In this document: piece by piece, positions 8,961 through 18,094 of the stretch | Layout: each line of letters starts with the position of its first letter | How positions within the stretch are numbered: the first letter of the stretch is position 1 | Assembly: GCF_003318295.1 (NCBI RefSeq) | Contig: NZ_QOCW01000019.1 | Coordinates: forward strand, 1 to 64,000 | Origin: Bacillus taeanensis | GTDB lineage: Bacteria; Bacillota; Bacilli; Bacillales; UBA6769 | Direction of reading: 5' to 3' | Length of the DNA stretch: 64,000 nucleotides | Notes under the pieces: generated by a model | The model's input: the letters and a program-made list of their open reading frames with translations, nothing else | Database searches by the model: none | What the model was told of the DNA's origin: nothing | Translations under genes and position numbers: made by a program

Positions 8961-11021
8961 GTGGAAACAATTATGATTGGAATTGATGTTGGGTCTACTA
9001 CGGTAAAAGCAACCGTAGTCGATCCAAATACGAAAGAGATTCTATGGTCTGATTATCAGCGCCACAATACAAAACAGGCTGAAAATGTGTTAGAATTTTT
9101 GGTTCGTATCGGCAATGAATTTTCTGAAGTACCGAAAGAAAAGATTCGAGTGTTTATTACGGGATCCGGCGGCGGCCCAATTGCTGAGCATATCGGTGCC
9201 AAGTTTGTTCAGGAAGTGAATGCGGTTACGATGTCAGTTGAACAACTGCATCCTGATGTAGGGAGTGTAGTTGAACTCGGAGGACAAGATGCCAAGATCA
9301 TTATTTTTAAAGAAAATGAGGAGATAGGTGATAAGCAGGCGATTACTTCGATGAATGACAAATGTGCCTCTGGTACTGGTGCTACGATTGATAAGTGCGT
9401 AATTAAGGTAGGAATGCCGGAAGCAGAGGTCGCAAAGCTTGATTTTGATGACTCCAAGCTGCATCATGTGGCAGCGAAATGCGGTGTTTTCGCAGAAACG
9501 GATATTGTGAACCTCGTGAAAAGCAGCATTCCTTCTTCGGAAATCATGTGTTCTTTGGCGGATGCGATTGTGATGCAGAATCTTTCTGTATTGACCCGCG
9601 GGAATACATTGCGGCATAAAGTTCTCTTGTTGGGTGGTCCGAATACATACTTACCGTTTCTTCAGCAATGTTGGCGCAAGCGAATTCCTGAATCGTGGGA
9701 ACAGCGGGGTTACAATTATCCGAAAGAGTTACCGATCGATGAACTCATTTTTGTGCCGGAAAATTCTCAGTATTATGCTGCATATGGTGCTGTCATTTAC
9801 GGACTTCATGAACCGAGTGAAGTTGGCCGCTACAAAGGGTTAGAAGAATTGAAGACATTTATTACCCATGGACGAAAGGCAAAGCTCGGCGAAAAAGCCG
9901 GTGCGCCGTTAGTAAAAAGCGCAGAGGAATTGGAAGAGTTTCGCCGTCAGTACAGTATTCCTAAATTTAAGCCAGCTTCCTTTGAACCGGGGCAAACAGT
10001 TAGGGCAGTCATTGGTCTTGACGGAGGTTCCACTTCATCAAAGGCTGTGGTAGTTGATGAAGACGGAACGATTCTCCTTAAAGAATATCAGCTTTCGAAA
10101 GGAAATCCGATTCAAGATACGAAGGAGCTTCTCGGGAAGATTTATGAAAAAGTTCATGCAGCTGGTGCGAAGCTGGAAATTATCGGTTTTGGGGCAACCG
10201 GCTATGCTGCGGATGTCTTGGAAAAAACATTAAAAGCGGACGTCAATATTGTGGAAACAGTTGCTCATATGATGAGTGCCGTTCATTTTTTCGGAGATAT
10301 TGACGTGATCTGTGATATTGGCGGCCAAGACATCAAAGTCCTTTTTCTGAAAAATGGCGATATCCGAAACTTCCGCTTGTCAAACCAATGTTCAGCTGGG
10401 AACGGCATGCTGCTGCAGGCGATGGCTGACCAGTTTGGGATTCCTGTTCAAGAGTATGCCGAAACCGCATTCAAAGCTGACCTGAGTCCGAAATTCTCTT
10501 ATGGTTGTGCCGTATTTCTTGACTCCGATCGAGTAAATTTCCAGAAGGAAGGCTATGCAAAGGAAGAGCTGTTGGCGGGACTTGCCTTAGTGCTTCCGAA
10601 AAACGTCTGGCAGTATGTCGTACAAATTCCGCGTATGGCAGAACTTGGCCGCAAGTTTGTCCTGCAGGGAGGGACACAGCATAATCTAGCTGCTGTGAAA
10701 GCGCAAGTTGACTATATTAAAGAGAGGGTTCCGGATGCTGAGGTGTATGTACATCCACATACGGGGGAAGCCGGCGCAATTGGAGCTGCTATGGAAACGC
10801 TTCGTGTCGTAAAGCGGCGTGGGTATTCCACTTTTCTTGGGCTTGATGCAGCGATTGGCTTAAGTTATACATCCCGCAATGATGAATCAACCCGCTGCAA
10901 CTTTTGCCCGAATAACTGCAGCCGCACGTTTATCGATACGACTGCACCTAATGGGCAAACCGCTCGCTATATCTCAGGTTTTAGCTGTGAAAAGGAACGG
11001 TTGAAAACAAGGAAGCAATGA
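8961..11021 (+). CDS. CoA-substrate-specific enzyme activase, tandem BadF/BadG/BcrA/BcrD ATPase domains
   Basis: A 686-residue protein with two ASKHA-fold ATPase domains in tandem, the family that activates 2-hydroxyacyl-CoA dehydratases and benzoyl-CoA reductases by ATP-driven electron transfer. Domain 1 (residues 4-260) has IGIDVGSTTVKAT and the cluster cysteines in KCASGTGA and AAKCGVFAE. Domain 2 (about 345-600) has GLDGGSTSSKAVV, NQCSAGNG and YGCAVF. A C-terminal CNFCPNNC suggests another metal site. I choose the GTG at 8961 because a TGAGG site precedes it; GTG 8946 and ATG 8973 are alternatives. It overlaps the next frame by four bases (ATGA). In many bacteria these domains are fused to a DUF2229/HgdB-like part, which here begins in the truncated downstream gene. 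Confidence 0.85.
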   Translation: METIMIGIDVGSTTVKATVVDPNTKEILWSDYQRHNTKQAENVLEFLVRIGNEFSEVPKEKIRVFITGSGGGPIAEHIGAKFVQEVNAVTMSVEQLHPDVGSVVELGGQDAKIIIFKENEEIGDKQAITSMNDKCASGTGATIDKCVIKVGMPEAEVAKLDFDDSKLHHVAAKCGVFAETDIVNLVKSSIPSSEIMCSLADAIVMQNLSVLTRGNTLRHKVLLLGGPNTYLPFLQQCWRKRIPESWEQRGYNYPKELPIDELIFVPENSQYYAAYGAVIYGLHEPSEVGRYKGLEELKTFITHGRKAKLGEKAGAPLVKSAEELEEFRRQYSIPKFKPASFEPGQTVRAVIGLDGGSTSSKAVVVDEDGTILLKEYQLSKGNPIQDTKELLGKIYEKVHAAGAKLEIIGFGATGYAADVLEKTLKADVNIVETVAHMMSAVHFFGDIDVICDIGGQDIKVLFLKNGDIRNFRLSNQCSAGNGMLLQAMADQFGIPVQEYAETAFKADLSPKFSYGCAVFLDSDRVNFQKEGYAKEELLAGLALVLPKNVWQYVVQIPRMAELGRKFVLQGGTQHNLAAVKAQVDYIKERVPDAEVYVHPHTGEAGAIGAAMETLRVVKRRGYSTFLGLDAAIGLSYTSRNDESTRCNFCPNNCSRTFIDTTAPNGQTARYISGFSCEKERLKTRKQ

Positions 11022-12003
11022 TTCAGCTGACCCAAGAGCGCAACCAGCTGAAAAAACAATATCCTAATCTGATTGACTATGAATCACGAAGAATGTTCAG
11101 GCATTTCTACGATCAAGCTCCGATGCCTTCACCAGAGCAACCTATAGAGGATGTCAAAGCTAAAACGGGTTTATTAGGTCTTGGGATACGAAAAAGTAAA
11201 TTTACTCGTCAGTTTCAACGTTCTTCTACAGAGGCGATGGAACGACGGAAACAGCTCCGTATAGGCATCCCGAAAGTGTTGAATATTTGGTCGACAGCCC
11301 CATTTTGGCGAACTTATTTTGAAACACTTGGCATCGAACAGAAAAATATCGTATTCAGTGACAATACGAGTGAGGAAATGTGGCAGGAGGGCGGCAAGTA
11401 TGGTTCGATTGATCCTTGTTACCCGTCAAAGGTAGCACAAGCGCATATTCATAATTTGCTGTTCAAACACCATACAGAGCACAAAGCGCTGCACGCAATC
11501 GTTTTCCCGTGCATCACCCATATTCCAACTCATCTGCAGAATGTAGTGGATTCCACCAGCTGTCCGATTGTTGCCGGGGCACCGAATGTCATTAAAGCCG
11601 CTTTTACGAAAGAAACAGACTTTTTCAAGGAAAGAGGAATTACTTATTTCGATCCGGCGGTGACATTTACAGAACCGAATATGCTGAAAAGCCAGTTATA
11701 TGAAGCGTTTAGTAATTTCTTACAAATAACAGAAGATGAAAGTAATTTTGCAGTAGATCAAGCATGGAAGGCAATGGAGATGTTTGATCAGGAGATGCAG
11801 GAAAAAGGAAGAATGATCCTTGAGCAAGTCGAAGAGGAAAATCGCATTGCCATTCTTATGATCGGACGTCCTTATCATTCGGACCCAGGACTTAACCACA
11901 GCATATTGGATGAATTTCAGGTGTTAGGCTATCCGATTCTATCGATGCGCTCGATTCCGAAAGATGAAGTTTGGCTGCGCCGCTTTTTCAAGGCTGATTT
12001 AGA
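11018..12003 (+). pseudogene. DUF2229/HgdB-like partner of the CoA-enzyme activase, truncated by IS3 element
   Basis: About 328 residues typical of the segment that follows the two ATPase domains in large activase proteins: RIGIPKVLNIW, YGSIDPCYPSKVAQAH, FPCITHIPTH and MIGRPYHSDPGLNHSI, with conserved cysteines that may bind a cluster. Coding similarity stops near FKADLE at about 12003; the frame then runs antisense through a transposase gene to 12163. The expected C-terminal part is missing and does not resume on the other side of the IS, so insertion was accompanied or followed by deletion. The four-base ATGA overlap implies translational coupling with the upstream gene. The activase has probably lost its partner. 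Confidence 0.8.
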
Positions 12004-12739
12004 AGGTGGAAGAAAAGATCGATTTTCTGGCTTCAAGACGTGTTTTGTACGTTGTTTGATACACAAGTTCTTTCTTAAGTATTCCGTGAAAAGATTCAAT
12101 ACAAGCATTATCATAACAGTTTCCTTTGCGGCTCATGCTGCTTGTCATTTCATATTCTTTTAGTAGTTTCTGATAGTCATTGGAGGCATATTGAACGCCA
12201 CGATCGGAATGATGAATGAGGCCTTTCCCAGGTTTCTGACGGTTGTAAGCCATTTTTAACGCATCCATGACCAACTCTTTTGTCATGGTGTGATTCATCG
12301 ACCAGCCAACAATTTTACGAGAGTAAAGGTCCATCACGCTCGCCAAATACAACCAGCCTTCGTTGGTCGGGACATACGTGATATCGGCTACCCAAGATTG
12401 ATTTGGCTGATCCACACGAAACTGACGGTCTAATACATTTTCACTTACAGGGTGTTTATGGTTTGAATTTGTCGTCGCTTTGTATTTTTTGACTGTACAA
12501 GACTTCCACTGGTTGGCTGTCATAATACGCGAAACCGTTCTCCCACTGACCTTTACACCACGCTTATGTAACGTTTTCGTAATCTTTACACTTCCATATC
12601 GCTGCTTAAATTCTAGGTGTGTCCGTAAGATGATTTGGGTCAGTTGTTCATGTTTCTTTTGTCGATCACTTTTAGGACGATTTAACCATTTGAAATAGCC
12701 ACTTTTTGAAACTCCCAAAACGAAGCACATCTTCTCCAC
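11999..12739 (-). pseudogene. IS3-family transposase OrfB (rve integrase core), C-terminally truncated
   Basis: The DDE catalytic domain of an IS3 transposase, 246 residues from the first ATG. The N-terminal HTH_21 part reads [15 protein letters not shown]. Catalytic residues are present: Asp in WVADITYVP, Asp in [11 protein letters not shown] and Glu in NACIESFHG. After EARKSIF the frame leaves the family and ends in four unrelated residues, so the final helix (normally an YNRxRxHxxLGY-like segment) is absent. In intact relatives it is expressed by -1 frameshifting from orfA; the -1 frame is open upstream of the ATG. Confidence 0.85.
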
Positions 12740-13128
12740 TCGGTAATGGGAGCGATTCTTATGAATAAATTCAAACTTTACCGAGGGCTTTTCGCGAAGT
12801 AGTGCATCGCCTTTTTTAGAATCTCATTTTCCTCTTCCAACTCACGTAATTGCTTTTTTAATGCTTTTAATTCTGCATCTGAGTCTGAAAAGGTTTGGGC
12901 AGCTTTCACTTCAGGCTGCTGGCTGTATTTCTTTATCCAACCATGTAACGTGTTTTCATTGACACCTGTTTCTCTCGCCACTTGTGCCACAGGTTTATTG
13001 TTCTCTAAAATATATTTGACCGTTTCTTGCTTAAATGTTTCATCGTAACGTTTTCCTTTTGCCATAGAGGCACACCTCACAAATTGTTATTTAGTTTATT
13101 ATAACAATCCGTGTCCACTTTTTAGTCT
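12004..13128 (-). mobile_element. IS3-family insertion sequence, 3'-truncated
   Basis: An IS3-type element with orfA and orfB on the minus strand in the usual overlapping-frame arrangement. The orfA-side end lies near 13128, where the minus strand reads TGCTAGACTAAAAAGTGGAC before orfA. The other end is missing: orfB stops being IS3-like near 12007, inside the codons that normally precede about 40 more residues and the right inverted repeat. No target duplication can be recognised. The element cannot transpose alone. Confidence 0.8.
12778..13065 (-). CDS. IS3-family transposase OrfA
   Basis: A 95-residue helix-turn-helix protein, from [12 protein letters not shown], followed by a coiled coil rich in Leu and Glu (residues 60-85) that mediates OrfA-OrfAB pairing in this family. 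The HTH contains [23 protein letters not shown] start at the ATG at 13065, after a GAGGTG site, rather than the GTG at 13080. It seems intact, but the element it belongs to is not. Confidence 0.85.
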   Translation of the reverse strand: MAKGKRYDETFKQETVKYILENNKPVAQVARETGVNENTLHGWIKKYSQQPEVKAAQTFSDSDAELKALKKQLRELEEENEILKKAMHYFAKSPR

Positions 13129-13442
13129 AGCATCATAAGCGATCCATCTCCCTCTCAATTGCTTTTGACAATATTTCATTGCATATCTTTCGCATCCATT
13201 GATAAAGAAGAAATTAAATAGGGCGATCATTAGTAGAAATTCTAGTAATAATGAACAAAATGGCTATAGTATAAACGCCTAGCTCCTTAAGAGTATTAAA
13301 AATAGGGAAAGAGGATATAATAGATAACTAGATTAGACATACAAGCATTCTTCTAACGAATAGGTATGAGGACGAAAGTAGATAAAAAATAAATGAGAAG
13401 ACCAATGATAATACGGGAAAAAAGGAGGTCTTCTGTTCGGCT
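13129..13442. other. Intergenic region between IS3 end and broken gerAB
   Basis: No resumption of the activase gene is visible here. A short minus-strand open stretch (about 13135-13210) has no start signal and is not recognised. An AAAAAAGGAGG ribosome binding site sits 14 bases before the gerAB start at 13443, somewhat longer than usual spacing. Confidence 0.4.
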
Positions 13443-14563
13443 ATGGAGAAAGCAAAAATTGGTGCCATTCAACTATTTGCCATGATGTTTATATTTGAGA
13501 TGGGAACTGCAGTGGTTATAAGTTATGGATCAGCTGCTAAAAAGGATGCCTGGCTTGCTATTCTTTTAGCAATGTTTGGTGGAATTATCTTTTTTTTTTA
13601 TTTATTACTTTTTATTTCGTCACTATCCCAACCTATCATTCATTGGACATGCTAGAAAAGCATTTGGTAAATATTTGGGATGGATTATTGGATTGTTATA
13701 CACCCAATTCTTTTTATATATTTCTGCTAGAAATGTGCGAGAGTTTGGTGAACTTCTGCTTACGTCGACATTACCGACTACACCCTTATTCGCAATTAAT
13801 GCCTTATTGGTTCTTGTTATTTGTTATGTCCTTTATCTAGGAATTGAAGTAGTAGGGAGAACAGCAGAAGTATTTATTGTCATATTGTTCTTGTTTGGAA
13901 TAGTAGGGAATTTTTTGATCCTTATTTCAGGTAATATCAATCTTAATAATTTGCAGCCGTTTCTAGCAGATGGATGGAAGCCAATTTTAACGACAGCATT
14001 TCCACATCTGATTATTTTTCCTTTTACTGAACTAATTGTTTTTCTAATGCTTCTTCCTTACTTAAACAGACCTAAGGCTGTAAAAAAAAGTGTGGTTGTC
14101 TGTCTTGATTTCATCCGGTCTTATCTTAAGTTGGACAGCAAGTTTAAATATCGCTGTTCTTGGAATCGACCGAGTGGAGCGGTCCATCTTTCCTTTATTA
14201 TCTACGATGGGTATGGTAAGTATCGCGGAATTTTTGCAGCGACTTGATGCTATTGTTGTCTTAACCATGTTAATAACAGTATTTTTCAAAGCATCTATCT
14301 ATTTATATGGTACTGTAATCGGAGTGACTGAGTTATTCAAGCTAAAAAATTATCAACGAATCCTTTTACTAACTGGGGTTATTCTTGTTTTTTTCTCAAT
14401 GGTAATAGCCCCACATACTATCGAACAGTACGAAGAAGGTTATAGCGTTGGTCATTATTACCTTAACCTTCCTTTTCAAATAATTGTTCCTTTGCTAATG
14501 ACGCTTCTTGTCATGTTTCGTAATGGTTTCAAGAAGAAAAATAAAGCTAAGGATAAGAAATAA
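13443..14563 (+). pseudogene. GerAB/GerKB-type spore germination permease, broken by two single-base homopolymer expansions
   Basis: Three consecutive frames together encode one GerAB-like inner-membrane germinant receptor subunit of the APC transporter fold. The first frame breaks in a run of ten T (13590-13599) and the second in a run of eight A (14082-14089). Removing one base from each run gives a continuous 372-residue protein, the same length as the intact paralogue at 18095. Family sequences include SARNVREFGELL, YVLYLGIEVVGR, PFTELIVFLMLLPYL and the terminal FPFQ-like LPFQIIVPLL. There are no gerA or gerC genes beside it, so it is an orphan subunit even if the frameshifts are sequencing errors. 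Confidence 0.85.
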
Positions 14564-14591
14564 ACTAACATCACTTATACCAAAATACCTA

Positions 14592-14915
14592 TTATTTTGT
14601 ATTAAAAAACAAATTCCAAATAAAAAGAGAATGTGATACTTCTTTTTGGTACCAATGAAATGATAATAGCATACCAACTAATGCAAGTTCTCCAGCTAAG
14701 TAAAACACTGTAACAAAGCCTGTTTGCTGACTAAGAGCACCTGCCATAAATGGTCCAAGGAAAATGCCTAATACATAAAGAACTTGGAAAAGTTCCATTG
14801 CTGTTGCTCTTTTAAAGAAATTGATTGAATAGCCATTCCCATTAAGAGTGGGATCGTCATTCCTTGTACAAAGCCGTTAAATGCTTGTGTGATATGTAAA
14901 TGGGGATATGTTCAA
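14592..14915 (-). pseudogene. MFS transporter C-terminal remnant
   Basis: Two minus-strand frames share the sequence of the last four to five helices of a major facilitator transporter: HITQAFNGFVQGMTIPLLMG in one frame, then MELFQVLYVLGIFLGPFMAG and QQTGFVTVFYLAGELALVG in another. A frameshift near 14805 separates them. The N-terminal eight helices are missing, apparently deleted where the sequence meets the AraC remnant at about 14918. Confidence 0.65.
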
Positions 14916-14921
14916 TCAAAA

Positions 14922-15143
14922 TTAATATGTTTTTCCTTCACAAAAAAATTCACACTCCCCATCTAAAAAGACAAGAACTTCCATCACATCATGACTGTGT
15001 AAGCGGAATAACGAATCTAATTGAGAAAATTTTTCTGCTGATTTGTTATGTTTCTTAAGTCTCCTATAGGACTGCGGATGTTTGCTGAAGTAATAAATTT
15101 CAAAATATTGGTTGATGAAAGGCATAAAAATAGATTGCTCCAT
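14922..15143 (-). pseudogene. AraC-family regulator, N-terminal cupin fragment only
   Basis: A 73-residue frame whose second half matches the cupin sugar-binding arm of AraC regulators (LFRLHSHDVMEVLVFLDGEC). It ends soon after EGKTY, so the rest of the cupin and both HTH motifs are gone. It points away from the GH3 glucosidase at 15450, the usual arrangement for a pathway regulator. A single deletion probably fused this fragment to the MFS tail, removing the regulator's DNA-binding half and most of the transporter. Confidence 0.6.
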
Positions 15144-15238
15144 ATTGGCGCTCTCCTCTCATACAGCAATATTTACAATCTTTTTAGCAATAAGTATCAT
15201 TTTTTTTACGTTTTTTGTTGTTATTATAACACTATAAA

Positions 15239-15252
15239 AGAAAACGATAACA
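15239..15252 (+). promoter_or_regulatory. Candidate CcpA catabolite-responsive element
   Basis: AGAAAACGATAACA matches the cre consensus TGWNANCGNTNWCA at 13 of 14 positions. It lies 197 bases before the GH3 glucosidase start, in the region that also served the divergent AraC gene, consistent with glucose repression of a sugar-release gene. Confidence 0.45.
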
Positions 15253-15449
15253 AATTTATGAGCGAGATGACGGGTAGAAGCAAAGAAACCAACTCTTCTT
15301 ATGAAATTTTATCTCGATTGAGTTTGTTACAAAAATATGTGTGAGATACAAAAATTGGGTACGCTATTATAAGAGATATTGAAGTTAAAAAGCCAATTGA
15401 TTTATTTCGAGGGATCATGACGGGAAGTCCATTTTAAGGAGGAATTAAA

Positions 15450-17588
15450 GTGGAAGTAAAAGTAAATCATAAACAACCAGATTTAGAAGTTCGATCAAAG
15501 AATGTTATTGAGGTGGATGGTTTAAAATTTAAAGATTTAAATAACGATGGAAAGCTCGATCCGTATGAGGATTGGCGTTTAAGTCCGAGAGAACGTGCAG
15601 AAAACTTAGTGTCCTTGATGACTATCGATGAAAAAATCGGTATGATGTTAATTAATTCGCGTAAAATGGGACTTGCTCAGGAAGATAAGAAAAAGACAAG
15701 TCATGATGGTATATTAGACGAGGCAATTATAGAAAAAGGCGAAAATATCTTTGCGCAATCAAAAGTATATGGAACTACACATACAATTGAGAAAAGAAAT
15801 TTAAGACACTTCATTTTAAGAGACAATTACAGTCCTTCTGAAATAGCGGAGTGGATTAATAAAATGAATGAAGTTGCTGAGGGAACGCGCTTAGGTATTC
15901 CTGTCTTAGTTACATCTAATTCAAGAAATGAAAATGCAGAATCGATCTTCGGTATGAATGATGCAGGGGGAGTGTTCTCTACATGGCCGGGAACGTTAGG
16001 ACTTGCAGCAGCAGCAAAAGGTGATATAAAAAATGGCGGCGATGCATCATTAATTAGCGAGTTTACTAAAATTGCTCGCAAAGAGTGGAATGCTGTTGGT
16101 ATTAGAAAAGGGTATATGTATATGGCTGACACTGTAACAGACCCAAGATGGCAGCGAACGTATGGTACATTTGGTGAAGATCCTGAATTTATTTCTGATG
16201 CGATTGGTCGTCTTATTGATGGATTCCAAGGTGAGGAATTAGGCAAGCACAGTATTGCAATGACAACGAAGCATTTTCCTGGCGGAGGAGCAAGGGAAAA
16301 CGGGTTTGATCCGCATTATAAAGAAGGAAAGTGGAATCTTTATCCAACCCCGGGAAGCTTAGAAAAGTATCATTTACCGCCATTCAGGGCAGCGGTAGAG
16401 CACAGGACATCATCAATCATGCCTTATTATTCAATCCCAAGCATCAAGAAGAGTGTAGTGCAGGAGTTTGAAGGCGAAGACATTCCGTTCGAAGAAGTAG
16501 GCTTCACATTCAATCACTATTTCATTAACCATATTCTAAGAGGAAAGCTTGGATTTAAAGGCTATATCAATAGTGATAGTGGTATTGTAAATAATATGAG
16601 CTGGGGCGTAGAAGAATTAAGTGAGGCTGAACGCTTTGCGAAAGCCGTTAATGCCGGAACAGATATCGTTGCTGACACAAATGATATTGAAAATCTTAAA
16701 TTAGCTGTTAGCAAGGGATGGATTAGTGAAAAACGGATTAATGAAGCGAATGTACGCCTGCTGACAGAAATGTTTGCATTAGGACTATTTGATGACCGTA
16801 CGTACGTTTCACCGGACAATGCAAATACAGTAGTTAGTACCCCGGAACATTGGGAAGCTGCTTATGAAGCACATAAAAAATCAACAACAATCCTTAAAAA
16901 TTCAAATCAAACATTGCCTTTAACAGCTGAAAAGCTTTATAATAAAAAGGTTTATGTGGAAGTATTACACAAAGAAGCAGAACGAGCAGCAAAGTATACC
17001 GAGCAGGCAAGAAAAGAATGTCAGGAGCTTGGTCAATTTACGATGACTGATAACTATGAAGAAGCTGACGTAGCGATCATGTTCCTTCATCCAAAATCTG
17101 GTTCTTATTTTAATGCGACACCTGGCCTATTAGAGCTTGAGATTTGTGAGGATAAAGTAGTATCAGCTTTAGATGGCTCATTGTATCAAGAAACAACTTT
17201 AACGGGTATGAATTATCTGAAAGAAGTGACAAGCAGCCTTCATAGCCGTGGTGGAAAAGTCATTATGAGTGTGAATGTGACATTGCCATGGATACTTGGA
17301 AATATTGAACCAATGGCAGATGCATTAATCGCTGGATATGATACGTTTTATAATGCACAGCTTGAGGTTATCGCAGGCAATTACAAACCAACAGGTGTTT
17401 TACCATTGACTTTACCAGCGAGTGAGGATGTAATCGCGGTTCGTCAAAATGGTGAATGTGTATCTAGAAACGATGTACCAGGCTATGACAAGGATAAATA
17501 TATGCCTGAAGGACTTCGCTATGCATATAAGGACAGCGATGGAAATGTTTATAAACTCGGTCATGGATTAACTTATTCGTACAAGTAA
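15450..17588 (+). CDS. Glycoside hydrolase family 3 (beta-glucosidase-like), cytoplasmic
   Basis: A 712-residue GH3 enzyme that would release terminal beta-linked sugars from oligosaccharides or glycosides. The first domain (TIM barrel) holds TKHFPGGGAR near residue 273 and the catalytic nucleophile Asp in GYINSDSG near residue 374. The C-terminal alpha/beta sandwich follows from about residue 490. No signal peptide is present, so it acts on imported substrate. Residues 29-40 form a perfect EF-hand/dockerin-type calcium loop (D-x-N-x-D-G-x-L-D-x-x-E). The GTG start follows an AAGGAGG site. A terminator follows. The transporter and regulator beside it are decayed, so it may be expressed without its original control. 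Confidence 0.9.
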   Translation: MEVKVNHKQPDLEVRSKNVIEVDGLKFKDLNNDGKLDPYEDWRLSPRERAENLVSLMTIDEKIGMMLINSRKMGLAQEDKKKTSHDGILDEAIIEKGENIFAQSKVYGTTHTIEKRNLRHFILRDNYSPSEIAEWINKMNEVAEGTRLGIPVLVTSNSRNENAESIFGMNDAGGVFSTWPGTLGLAAAAKGDIKNGGDASLISEFTKIARKEWNAVGIRKGYMYMADTVTDPRWQRTYGTFGEDPEFISDAIGRLIDGFQGEELGKHSIAMTTKHFPGGGARENGFDPHYKEGKWNLYPTPGSLEKYHLPPFRAAVEHRTSSIMPYYSIPSIKKSVVQEFEGEDIPFEEVGFTFNHYFINHILRGKLGFKGYINSDSGIVNNMSWGVEELSEAERFAKAVNAGTDIVADTNDIENLKLAVSKGWISEKRINEANVRLLTEMFALGLFDDRTYVSPDNANTVVSTPEHWEAAYEAHKKSTTILKNSNQTLPLTAEKLYNKKVYVEVLHKEAERAAKYTEQARKECQELGQFTMTDNYEEADVAIMFLHPKSGSYFNATPGLLELEICEDKVVSALDGSLYQETTLTGMNYLKEVTSSLHSRGGKVIMSVNVTLPWILGNIEPMADALIAGYDTFYNAQLEVIAGNYKPTGVLPLTLPASEDVIAVRQNGECVSRNDVPGYDKDKYMPEGLRYAYKDSDGNVYKLGHGLTYSYK

Positions 17589-17611
17589 AAAGGTTTGTAA
17601 ATTCTATGGTT

Positions 17612-17650
17612 AGGACGCACATCTTTATGATGTGTGTCCTTCTTGTTTAT
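17612..17650 (+). terminator. Rho-independent terminator after GH3 gene
   Basis: Twelve-base stem AGGACGCACATC / GATGTGTGTCCT (one G-T pair) with a short loop and a T-rich tail. Confidence 0.8.
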
Positions 17651-17851
17651 TGAGTTATTTTTCCAAAAAGATAGTTCACGTTTAACGGATCATATTATTG
17701 TTCATCTAAACTTTACATATACAATCGTTTGATAAACTTAGTCTTAATGATTTTAAGTGAGCAAATATAAAATTATAATTTCTTCCTATTATGGATAGGA
17801 CTATTATTAGGTTCATTGAGTATGGAGAACTTAGGCATTGGAGGATTATGA

Positions 17852-18082
17852 ATGATAGTAACTTTAGCTTTTTTAATAGTACTAATTTTATCAACGCTTT
17901 TATCAACTAGTATGAATATGTATTTATATAAAGTATCATTTAGCGAATCGCTTCATTTTTCATTATATATAGAGTTAGGAACGAGAAAAATGATTGTGAT
18001 TGCCGCATTAATCAGTGGATTTGCTGCTGCTCTTTTTCTGGATTATCGGTTAAAAAAAGAGAACAGTCAAAATCAAAATTAG
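17852..18082 (+). CDS. Small two-helix membrane protein, candidate D-subunit of the germinant receptor
   Basis: A 76-residue protein with two predicted transmembrane helices (about residues 2-24 and 48-66) and a basic C-terminal tail. A GGAGGATT site precedes the ATG. Its stop directly abuts the next gene's leader, so it is co-transcribed with the germinant receptor genes. Small two-helix D-subunits encoded beside gerA-type operons are known to modulate receptor function in Bacillus; position, size and topology fit that class. It acts in the spore inner membrane. Sequence alone gives no further detail. Confidence 0.65.
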   Translation: MIVTLAFLIVLILSTLLSTSMNMYLYKVSFSESLHFSLYIELGTRKMIVIAALISGFAAALFLDYRLKKENSQNQN

Positions 18083-18094
18083 GTGAGCCCTCTT

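Noticed and set aside
9234-9617. 127-residue minus-strand ORF inside the activase
   Set aside because: Antisense to a strongly conserved coding region, no ribosome binding site, no recognisable domain.
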